A DNA stretch of 64,000 nt, taken from positions 496,001 through 560,000 of the forward strand of contig VNKQ01000011.1 of the NCBI GenBank assembly GCA_016508695.1, in the 5' to 3' direction. Shown in pieces: positions 54,749 through 64,000 of this stretch (the stretch's first letter is position 1; each line of letters starts with the position of its first letter). Below the pieces are notes generated by a model, which was given only the letters and a program-made list of their open reading frames with translations, had not been told where the DNA came from and made no database searches. The stretch comes from Hyphodiscus hymeniophilus. Lineage: Eukaryota; Ascomycota; Leotiomycetes; Helotiales; Hyphodiscaceae. Made by a program: the position numbers and the translations under genes.

Positions 54749-55850
54749 TCAAGCCCCAACAGCTTTGAGACTCTTCACTGTATCCACAATACTCTCCTCC
54801 AAACCTCTGTATTTGATGCCCAAAATCTCCATTGTCTTGCTGTCATCAAATCCATAGAGTCCTCCCTCAGGGTATGCACCGCCTTTTACCTCCTTCCCTG
54901 GCAGATTCTTCTCATACTCAGGGAAGTTCTTCGCGACGATATCTGCGATTTCCCTATTGCTGAAAAAGCCGTTGGTCACGAAAAAGCGTTTTCCAGCAGC
55001 CTCGGGCAACTCGATAGCCTTCACGTGTGCCAGCGCAATATCACGCACATCAATGAACAGATACGCGCCCGTTTCCGGGATACCCTCCTTCCATTTCCCC
55101 TGCAACAGATCCCTGACCCGCTGGTTCGACGTATTCAGCGCATCTAGACCGTTGAGATAATGCACAATGGGTCCCAGCACCAGAGGAGGGTTCATAGTGC
55201 TCAGGGTGAAATTGGGCTTTTCCTTCTCGACGAAATCCCACGCGGCCTTCTCAGCGAACGTTTTCGAGGCCCTGTATCCATTGCCCGGGTTCAGTGGCGC
55301 CTCTTCCTCGGTGATGGGATTCCAGTCCTTCTCACTGTATTTGTAACCCGGTCTGAGGCCCTTCTTGCCGTCGATGATCGCCGCGAAGGAGCTAGTGATG
55401 ACGACGTGCTTGACGGACGGCGCGTTCTTCTTGATGGCCTTCAGGACACCCGTGGTGCCGATGATGGCGGGGTCGAGGAGGTCCTTCTTGGTGTCGGTGA
55501 CGTTGAAGTGGAAGGGCGAGGCGGTGTGGATGACGGCGTCGAGGCCGGGGATCTTCACGGCCTCGTCGAAGGCGCCCTCCACCGCGATGTCGGGCACGAT
55601 GCGGAAGGAGAGCTGGGAGCCGGGCGTCTTCGGGTGTGCGTCCTTGATTTTATCTGCCTTCTCCTGGCTACGGACCGTCGTGATCACCGTGTGTCCATGC
55701 TCGAGCAGGATGTCGAGGACGTGGGCTGCGATGAATCCGCTTCCGCCTAGGTTTTGAGAGTCAGTGTGGAGTTCTGGCATGGACGATAGTGGGGTAGAGG
55801 GGTATATTCTCAGATGTGAAAAACTTACCTGTGAGGAGGACTTTAGACAT
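54749..55850 (-). CDS. NAD(P)-dependent ketone/aldehyde reductase (Gre2/dihydroflavonol reductase type)
   Basis: CDS complement(join(54749..55746,55829..55850)), 339 aa. Extended SDR fold of the Gre2-like group, reducing aldehydes and ketones such as methylglyoxal or isovaleraldehyde with NADPH in the cytosol. Seen: MSKVLLTGGSGFIAAHVLDI with the glycine motif spanning the 82-nt intron, TTVRSQEKADKI, HTASPFHF, a Ser in VVITSSFAAI, the catalytic Tyr-x3-Lys as YRASK, and C-terminal FDDSKTMEILGIKYRGLEES. The first exon is just 22 nt. Its stop is 142 bp from the convergent F-box gene. The middle of the large exon is markedly GC-rich, and the plus-strand frames there are antisense artefacts. Confidence 0.92.
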
Positions 55851-56529
55851 ATTGGGTATGGAAATAACAGCTTGAACTCGAGGGTATTCCGAGGATTTGA
55901 AGATTCACGTTTGATGATTGAGAGTCTCAATGGCGCCAGTTTCGGTTTTATATCAAACCCCCTCATTGTCCATTCGTCCCTCAGTGGGGAACATCCCCCA
56001 CGTCACTTTGGAGCTTGATGCGGTGCTTGAATATGCTCCCTTCGGCGTTAATGTATCTCCGATCTCCAACTCATTTCTCCAAAAGGCTTATCGCAGTGAC
56101 TTAGCCTTTGATCGCATGCACAAGACGTGGAAGTGGGATTCGCCGGGCATATATTGAAGGTGCGGCGGAGAGCATATCTTAGGAAGTTAGGATAAGGTTC
56201 TTGGCATCTTGCTTGGCTGTGAGACTAAATTCTCACCAACTGGTGGTCACGTGTGCAGATGTCGGAGATATCTCTTCTTTCCAACCCGTATGTTCACCAT
56301 TTGTTGCTGTCGAAGAATTCCGTCTCATTACGAGAGGCTCTGCTGTATGCGATAGTAGTTATTATTGCCTAGCGACGATGCCAAAAATATTATAAAGACA
56401 TACTGCTGACCTAAATGCAGCGCTCACAAAGCAATGATGACCTGCAACACCATGTACGGATGCACCAGGCGCTCTCCTAACGCCGCGCTCAGATGCGAGA
56501 TTATAAATGTAAACGCACGATGACCATCC
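55851..56529. other. intergenic, 0.7 kb
   Basis: Promoter of the reductase and 3' flank of the antiporter; no gene seen. Confidence 0.6.
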
Positions 56530-59500
56530 TCAAACCTGGAACGCATTTCCAGCCGTACGTCTCCCAATAGTTTTATAGCTGGTGTAGCTGCCATTCTCCA
56601 TGACGTCAAATCGGCTCATGCCCATGGCTTCCAAATCCGTCATGCCTGAGAACCAGAAGCCGACAATTACGACGAGATAGCTGAGAAGTAGAATCGAGCC
56701 CTTGAAGTAATTGCTCTTTCCTTCGCCATACATGTAGCTGAGAAGGAAGACGCACAGAATCACAGTCACCATGTCCCACTGCGGAAATATGAGGCTGAAG
56801 GTACGGGCAATGACATCGGCGTCATCTAGCCACTGTGCGGTGACTGCGCTGTAGAATACAAGTGCTGGGATCTGAAGTAGGCAAACCTGCAAAGCGTAGG
56901 CAGATCCAATCTCCATGGACAAGGCAATATTGCCATTCATCGCGAAGGAAATGGCGTTCTATTTATCACGTCAGAAAATTTAGAACGTGAGGTTGAGTTG
57001 ACATGTCTTACCAAGAACTCGGTGGTATTGGGGACAAGAGCGAATAATGTGATGCCCAGAAATTTCTCGTCAATAGCAACATTCTTTAACACAACATCGA
57101 CCGTATTGACCAGAATTTCGGCGATCAAGGCGTACAACACAGTCGCCCCGCAGAGGATGATAGAAGACTTCATTCTGCTCCAATTTGGTGCATCGTGACC
57201 GCCGCCAGCGGCATGAGCATCTGCAGCAGCTAATTCCTCCGGCTCACCGCCATGGACAACTCCAGCACGGATCGTAGCTGCCTTATGAGGAGAAGAAGTA
57301 TGAGTGGCTGCGATAGATGTCTTGCGTGGGGCTCGAGTCGCATCTCGCGCCGCTATCGTCGCTGCAGTGGCAGCCATCTCGGCGACTTCTCGGACAAGGT
57401 TGGTATTTTGGTCATCCGAGAATCCTGGGATGTGGACTTCAGATCTCACACTATCTCCGCCACTGCTCTTAGGAGGCACCATATGCGGTGTCTGAGCTGT
57501 GCCATTTGGGCCTGCGGGGTCTGATGTAGAGCTTTGTCGGGTGCCTTCCTCGCGTGGACCAAGACCAACCTGCCTCAGGGATTGTCCCAAAATCTTTTTG
57601 TAAAGTTGCGAGTCACGAATTTCCGCCCGTACAGCTTCTTGTGAGATAGTTTGGGTAGCTTGTCTTTGAAGTCGACCATGGGGAGCTCCACCGATTGGTT
57701 GTTGTTGAGAACTAGACATATGCTGTGTATCTTGAGCTCTTTTTTCATCGACCTCGTTGTTCCAAATGACCGCAGCATGAGTTCGTAGAGTGAACCATAA
57801 CCCGATGCCGTATGACAGAAAGAGGAGGGCAGCAGCGAACCAGCAGTATGGTCGGACCGCTTCGAGATAGAACTTGTCATTCAGAGCTGGTACTTGAGAG
57901 AAATAGCACCTCTGGCAATCACGGCTCGGGCTAGCGCCCTCAATCTCACCTTTGTCGATGCAAGACAGGCAGTTAAGCTCGTGCTAAGGACAACGTTAGT
58001 TTCGAACTTCATTCCAGTGATCGGAGAACTTACAGTGCCATATATCTGGTAGAACAGCGTGGGTCCGAAAGCAGCAATAACTGCGAAAAGCAGCATGGTA
58101 GATGTCACACCGGCCGATCTGGCGTTAAATCTTTGCGTCTTTCGCTTGATGGCTCCAAAGCACATTGAAAGGCCAGGCAAGAAAAGTATACCAGCAAATA
58201 TGCTGCCAATGATGCTTCCCTCTACAAGCTGACCTTTGCCTTGGTTCAAAGCAACGCAGTAAAGGAAGACCTCCACCAGAGTTGAGAAGAAAGCATTGAT
58301 GGCAGCGCCAAGCCCCATAGAGGACTGTGCTGATATCGAAGCCACCGCTTGGCCAATGAAGTATGCCAACGGAATGATCGAAAACAATGCCATTATGAAA
58401 AGGAATGCCGGATGGGTGATGGTGATGTCGAGTTCTAGCACTTCAAGCAGCACCCAGTAGTCCAAAATGACAAATAACACCACGGCCATCAAATTGATCA
58501 AGAAGATATTAGTGCCATCGATGGTATATTTCCAGTACTTTAATCCCACAGCACGGTAGCTGCAAAGCAGTATGGACGAGTTCGGCACATTACCACCACG
58601 AGAGTAGTCTGTATCTGACTCGAATGACAACGCTAGCGGATGTCGTCGAAGGTGGTAGAAGAGTAACATCGTGACCTTGCCCATAGGAATCCAGAAAACT
58701 AGAAACCAACAGATGCCTGATACGATGAACAGTAACGGAGTGATCAGTCCATAGAAGGTAAAGAAGAAGATGACCCGGCCAGTATTCCATTGTCCACGAC
58801 CAAACAGCCTTCTCTTGAACTGTCGACCAGAATCTTCATGGCTGACCCCACGTCTGCTGCGGCCCAGAAGACTGTCGGTTTCGCTAGCCCCCGAGTCGAT
58901 ACTTCTTCGTGAGCGACCGACGATGGAACGGCTGCCCTGAGGACCGAAGAACAGTCGACCATCTTCAATATCACCACTCTGCCATTGCTCATATTCAGTG
59001 ATGCTGCGGCCTTCCCCTTCATCCTCGTGGGCATAAGCTTCGTCTTGCTCCAGTCGAACGAATTTTCCGAATGGATAAAACAGGTAACCTGCAAGCCCCC
59101 AAAGGACTCGACCGTATTCAATAGCACTAGGTGCAGCTCCGAAGACGAAGCATACAACAGCACCAACGAAAGCAACAAGACCTAACCACCAGCCAAAGAG
59201 TATCGTCCATAGGATGTTGAAGAACAGTAGCCAGTTGCTTACCCTGCCACCAGGTGATGAATGAATATCACCTTCCGCTGTCTTCTGCACTGATCGATTC
59301 TTCTTGTAGAGTGCTGGTTTCCAAATACGAATACCGAAGGGATGTGTTTCGTTTATGGCTTCTTGTCGATCTTTGAGAGTGAAACTCTCCGCGTCGCTCA
59401 AATCATCATCCTCCTCTGGTGTGACATCTTCTGGACGAAGGGTACCCTCCCCACCGGATTCGGGCAATGGCTCTTCATTTTCCGTCCCAGCTACGCTGAC

Positions 59501-60201
59501 ACCATCGAGCTCAGCTTCGGCCTCCTCTTCCTCTCGAGACGAGTTGACTCTTGGTAATGCTGGCTGCACCGTTGGGCGTCTCCTAATAGTTGATCCCGGG
59601 TGTCGGACGCTACCGAACCCGGATGAAGTGCTAGGGGCAAGAGAAGCAATACTCCTGGTCATATCATCCTCCATTTCTCTGACATCGTCGTCCACAGAAA
59701 ACTCCTGCCCGCGGTGTGGTCCTTGCACATTCGAGGAGGCTCTGCGGGGCATCCCTGGTTTCTTTGGACGCTGCCCACCTCGACCTCGTTCTGGACCTAA
59801 CATAGGGGATCTCATCGGAGCTAATATTCGGGAGGATTCTAGACTTTGAGGTTGTGGCCGGTCACTTGCTGAAGAAGATTCGCTCATTTTGTGCTCTGCT
59901 TGAGGGTGGGATGTTTGGATCGAACCTAGAGTATGGTTAGCACTCATCTTGCTGCATCAAACTTTCGCAGGTAGATCAAGCTCTAATAGAGGATTTTACC
60001 GTATGAGGGGGTTTCTGGTTTCCGTCGAACAGTATCTGTTGACTGTTGACCTTCAGTAGGTCCTTCGCTCTGATCGGCTACAGTCTCGAATCTTGAAAGT
60101 GGATGTCTGGTGTCCGTTGGAGAGATGGGGTTCGAGATGCTGGTAGGACTCTGCACTACGTCCTTGGACGAGCCAGGAGTATTTCCTTGACCCGAAGCCA
60201 T
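56530..60201 (-). CDS. vacuolar cation/H+ antiporter, Vnx1/CaCA family
   Basis: CDS complement(join(56530..56958,57012..57983,58034..59925,60000..60201)), 1164 aa, three introns. Vnx1-type proteins are low-affinity Na+(K+)/H+ exchangers of the vacuole within the Ca2+/cation antiporter superfamily. Seen: a long polar N-terminus (Ser/Pro/Arg rich, to about residue 290), membrane segments beginning near WLLFFNILWTILFGWWLGLV, the first exchanger repeat (GLGAAINAFFSTLVEVFLYC), and a luminal loop with paired CxxC (LNCLSCID and DCQRCYF). A long hydrophilic loop follows, then the second repeat (FALVPNTTEFLNAISFAMNG) formed across intron 3, and final helices ending NAFQV. The acidic residues in both GxxxE-type repeats are present. 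Divergent from Rpt6. Confidence 0.9.
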
Positions 60202-60803
60202 AGCTGCGTATCGCAGGAGCCTCTAGATAAACAATATGTGCAAGTTTGCACGGGTGATGGTGAAGCTGCCTTTGTAGCTAGTAAACTGGCACGTCTTCGC
60301 CGGACACTGCTATCGCGTTGATCGTCGACGCCGAGAGAGAAAGCGTGGAAGGCATTCGAAGGGTTGTATTTGAGGAAGCTTCGGGGATGCAGCTATTTCG
60401 AAGGGTGTTGTAGGATATCCTTCGAACACTTGCGCATTCGTTCTCTCTTGGATACGCAATCAGAAGCAGTCCTCTGATCACGCTGTTCCTTGTTGACCAA
60501 ATACCTTGACCGCCAAGATTATGAATCCTTGTTGACGGGCAGATGCATTAAGTAGTCCACTCTGTCGTGCCGAACCAATCACTGTGCTCCTACCAAACTT
60601 GATGCCGCTCTTGCTAAATTTTAATGCCGCTTTATCGACAAGTTGCCAAGAGGAGGCGCGTGTTGAAGCTGCCTCTGAACGCTCGAAGGCAATATCACAA
60701 TACAGAACCACAACCACCACCATCCAGCCTCAACAGAACAGCGCCTCCTGCATCTCCAGTCTTGTATTTCTGCAGCAGTCTTTGGCCCCTTCTATCCCTC
60801 AAG
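60202..60803. promoter_or_regulatory. divergent promoter region, antiporter / Rpt6
   Basis: 602 bp between the two starts. No open frame of its own and no recognised proteasome-control element. Confidence 0.45.
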
Positions 60804-62072
60804 ATGGCGCTTGACAGCTTTTTTCACCACAAGATTGAGAGCATGAAGCTCGAGATCATCCAGGGTCAAGCTGTTCTTCGAAGATTGGAAGCCCAAAGGA
60901 ACGATTACAACTCCAGAGGTGCGCTGCAAATGATGTGGTATAAGTATGCAAGCTGACGACTCTATAGTGCGACTGTTGCGAGAGGAGCTTGGGTTATTAC
61001 AACAGCCTGGATCATATGTTGGTGAAGTCGTGAAGGTTATGGGAACCAAAAAGGTTCTAGTCAAGGTTCACCCAGAGGGCAAATATGGTTTGCAGGAGCA
61101 GTCATACCCATAGCTTAAGATACTGACTACGATACAGTCGTTGACATTTCCGATAACGTCGACATCTCCAAGCTCACCGTTGGCAAGAGAGTCACTCTTT
61201 TATCCGATTCCTATAAACTCGAAAAGATGCTTCCATCATCCGTCGATCCCCTTGTATCCCTAATGATGGTTGAGAAGGTTCCGGATAGTACATACGATAT
61301 GATTGGTGGTCTGGATCAACAAATTAAGGAGATCAAGGAGGTCATTGAGCTTGGTCTCAAGCATCCCGAACTCTTCGAATCTCTCGGCATAGCGCAACCT
61401 AAGGGTGTTCTTCTCTACGGACCTCCGGGAACGGGAAAGACCCTTTTGGCAAGAGCCGTGGCACATCATACCGACTGCAAGTTTATTCGTGTGTCTGGAT
61501 CTGAACTTGTCCAAAAATATATCGGTGAAGGTTCCAGAATGGTGCGCGAGCTCTTCGTCATGGCTAGGGAACATGCTCCATCCATTATCTTCATGGATGA
61601 GATTGATTCCATCGGGTCATCGCGTGTTGAAGGATCCTCAGGTGGTGACTCTGAAGTACAGAGAACCATGTTGGAGTTGTTGAACCAGCTTGATGGTTTC
61701 GAACCTACGAAGAATATCAAAGTCATCATGGCAACAAATCGATTGGATATCTTGGATCCGGCACTGTTACGGCCTGGACGAATTGACCGAAAGATTGAGT
61801 TCCCGCCCCCAACAGTCGAGGCCAGAGCCGACATCCTTCGAATCCATAGCCGAAGCATGAATTTGACTCGTGGTATCAACTTGACCAAGATTGCAGAGAA
61901 GATGAACGGCTGTTCTGGAGCTGAGTTGAAGGGTGTTTGCACGGAAGCTGGAATGTTTGCCCTGAGAGAGAGAAGAGTGCACGTCACGCAAGAGGATTTT
62001 GACTTGGCTACCGCGAAGGTCCTTAACAAGCACGACGATAAGGAAACATCGATTTCCAAGCTCTGGAAGTAG
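60804..62072 (+). CDS. rpt6: 26S proteasome regulatory ATPase Rpt6
   Basis: CDS join(60804..60918,60968..61087,61138..62072), 389 aa, introns of 49 and 50 nt. Rpt6 is one of six AAA+ ATPases in the proteasome base that unfold substrates. Seen: an N-terminal coiled coil (HHKIESMKLEIIQGQAVLRR), the OB-fold segment (VGEVVKVMGTKKVLVKVHPE), Walker A GPPGTGKT, Walker B IIFMDEID, the second region of homology with MATNRLDILDPALLRPGRID, and the conserved ending ISKLWK. The intron 2 junction joins EGKY to VVDISDNVDIS. Length and motifs fit Rpt6 rather than the other Rpt subunits. Confidence 0.95.
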
Positions 62073-63198
62073 ATATCTGGGGAGGGGAACTTGTACAACA
62101 TCACAAAATGGACCTTATATAACGATTGATAGAGCGACCATTGGCTATGGATTCAAATGCTGTTTGAGATGTACTGTGCTTCGCGCGTGTCTGGACTGCG
62201 GCTCGTGTTATTACTTTCAGCCAACTCACTTCGACATGGAATGAAAAATCTTTAAATGGGAGCCTAATCTAGTAGGCAAGTGTCTACAAAAACACTCTCA
62301 CTCCGGGTTCCCCGAGTTCTGTGGAGACTGCCTAGTGTTCAATAGTCTATGCAGGCTCTGGGAACTACCTTAGTGAGTGCTCTCACCTCCACATCTGAAA
62401 GATAATTCAAACTCGCCATGTACGAGTGCGATTGTCTGTCTCAAGCCTCACCGCCCCTCAGCCCGGATCCTCGTATATAGGCTCCAGAGAATGCCTTGGA
62501 TAGGACGAGCAGGAGGAAAGTATTCCGAGAGCAGGATTCCTTCCACGCTTCGACAACGCATCAAGTCTTTGGCCTGGCAGAGGCGAAATGTATATTCACA
62601 GATATTCCCCAATCCGTCCCAGGTTTTATGGGTTGACGGGTTGAGTAAGCATACAAGTCTGTCCCGTTGAGTCTAGTGAGTTAGTGAGCATGAGTTAGCT
62701 TTTCGAGAAAAGTGGGGGTTTCCCACGCATGACGTTCTAACGACGATCGCACAAGCTCTGTTCTCTGAGCTGCGAACAACACCTCATTCTTCCTTCATAT
62801 TTTTTGACCTCTTCACATCTTCAAATTGTTCTTCGAGTTTGTTTATTCAATTTATAGAGCCATTGGAAGCATTCAATTGCATATAGAAGGAGTTCTACCC
62901 GGAAATCAGCAGGTACAATAGGTATAGACCCCTTTTCCCAAGCGGCCAGCTACCCCGCCATCACTAAACCTCTATAATCTGCCCAGCTGAGGGGAAACGG
63001 CACACACGACCAAAATCACCAATGATACAGCTGGCTGACTCGCCGCAATAGAAGTAATCAGCGATCCAGCCAGCTACCAGCCAGAATGTCGCATTCTTCC
63101 CTTCCCTTCCGTCAAAACCTCCGGAAACCTTCACGGCAAGCCTCCTTGGAGTAAGTTATGCCACTCCTCCCCCTCAACTCCAATCTCTCCTGCTCACA
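62073..63198. other. intergenic, 1.1 kb
   Basis: 3' flank of Rpt6 and promoter of the FGGY kinase; pyrimidine-rich near 62770-62840. No gene recognised. Confidence 0.5.
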
Positions 63199-64000
63199 AT
63201 GTCTGACAGTCCTCACAATGACTTGAATCCTCATCAAGACCACTACATTGGAATTGATGTTGGTACCGGAAGTGCCAGAGCTTGCATCATTGACGCTACT
63301 GGTGACATAAAAGCCTGTACGTACCCTTTCTTGCAATCGAGGCTCACAACTGACTCCGCCAAGTGGCTACAGAGAATATTGGTTTGTGGCAACCAGAGAC
63401 CGGATACTACGAGCAATCAACAACCGACATCTGGCGCTGCATCTGCAACTGCGTCCATCGAGCACTTGATCAACATAACATCGACCCCTCCACCGTCCGC
63501 GGAATAGGCTTCGATGCCACCTGCTCTCTGGCAGTCTTCTCCCACGATACCGACGAACCAGTACCAGTCACTGGCCCCAATTTTGACAACGATGGCAATG
63601 ACCGCAATGTCATTCTATGGCTCGATCATCGCCCGGTCGAAGAGACCGAGAAGATCAATGCTACCGGCCACAACTTACTTCGCTATGTAGGAGGCAAGAT
63701 GAGCATTGAGATGGAAATACCCAAAGTTCTCTGGTTAAAGAACAACATGCCGCCTGAGCTGTTCGACCGTTGCAAGTTCTACGATCTGGCGGATGCGTTG
63801 ACACATTTGGCTACTGGCAATGAAACACGCAGTTTCTGTAGCACAGTCTGCAAGCAAGGATTCGTACCTGTGGGTGTCGATGGAAGTGTTAAGGGATGGC
63901 AGGAAGACTTTTATGAGGAGATCGGATTGGGAGATCTTACAAAGGACAACTTCAAAAGAATGGGTGGAGTAGATGGGGTGGTGAGCCTTTTTCTTTAAAA
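63199..64000 (+). CDS. FGGY-family carbohydrate kinase (ribulokinase-like), 3' end outside window
   Basis: Visible exons 63199..63316 and 63364..63980; a donor GTGAGC at 63981 indicates that the window ends inside the second intron. 245 codons are seen. FGGY kinases phosphorylate pentuloses and related sugars in the cytosol. Seen: the N-terminal ATPase phosphate loop YIGIDVGTGSARACIID, WRCICNCVHRALDQHNIDP, IGFDATCSLAVF, the NVILWLDHRPVEET motif typical of the ribulokinase branch (YDR109C/FGGY-ribulokinase group), GGKMSIEMEIPKVLWLK and the YDLADALTHLATG segment. The first intron joins IKA to LATENIGLW. No CGG-N10-CCG site was noted in the upstream 1.1 kb, so no link to the polyol group is claimed. 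Confidence 0.9.

Noticed and set aside
55160..55750. Plus-strand frame of 196 codons in the reductase gene
   Set aside because: Mirror of the minus-strand Gre2-type reductase in a GC-rich stretch; Asp/Gly/Val-rich with no family match.

Overview
The window looks like nuclear DNA of a filamentous ascomycete (Pezizomycotina). The genes are interrupted by many introns of about 41-60 nt with GT...AG ends and CTRAY-like branch sites. The gene families are typical of moulds: Zn2Cys6 and HSF-type regulators, a GH5 cellulase with a fungal CBM1, a 2EXR protein, an F-box protein, MFS sugar transport and a Baeyer-Villiger-type monooxygenase. A leotiomycete is my guess from general character only. No ribosomal RNA gene, CRISPR array, transposase or viral gene was recognised. 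I did not run a tRNA search.

Layout. 1-1750: the 5' part of an ELMO/CED-12 gene, running off the left edge. 3588-15559: a sugar/polyol gene group made of an MFS transporter, a secreted ABM-like protein, a zinc polyol dehydrogenase, a Zn2Cys6 activator, an SDR, a P-loop sugar/nucleoside-type kinase and a second SDR. About 3 kb without genes follows. 18699-21868: an MscS channel with an EF-hand. 22329-23992: GH5-CBM1 endoglucanase. 25490-30741: an SDR, an acetyltransferase-like protein and a cinnamyl-type alcohol dehydrogenase. 32256-34559: a single-pass membrane protein. 35081-38084: housekeeping genes Rpb4, Trs23 and Rpn10. 38895-42914: two poorly resolved lineage-specific genes, one with an HExxH motif. 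43659-45625: BVMO. 46351-47738: a 2EXR gene broken by an in-frame TGA. 48742-50708: an HSF-domain regulator (Sfl1 type). 52650-54607: an F-box protein. 54749-55850: an NAD(P)-dependent ketone/aldehyde reductase. 56530-60201: a Vnx1-type cation/H+ antiporter. 60804-62072: Rpt6. 63199-end: an FGGY ribulokinase-like gene, cut by the right edge.

How the genes work together. The strongest system-level signal is the 3.6-15.6 kb group. Four of its intergenic regions carry a CGG-N10-CCG site, the inverted-triplet pattern bound by Zn2Cys6 factors. In three of them the site reads CGG-N10-CCGCTTGA in one orientation or the other. The fourth has the plain CGG-N10-CCG and a separate TCCGCTTG nearby. The group contains its own Zn2Cys6 gene, so I propose a self-contained, regulator-controlled polyol/ketose utilisation cluster. 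The pathway would be uptake by the MFS protein, oxidation or reduction by the Zn dehydrogenase and two SDRs, and phosphorylation by the P-loop kinase. The substrate is not determined by the sequence.

Gene models were spliced by hand. For every multi-exon model with listed exons, the phases close and the total length is a multiple of three. Models flagged low confidence are the gene A/gene B region and the N-terminus of the membrane protein.
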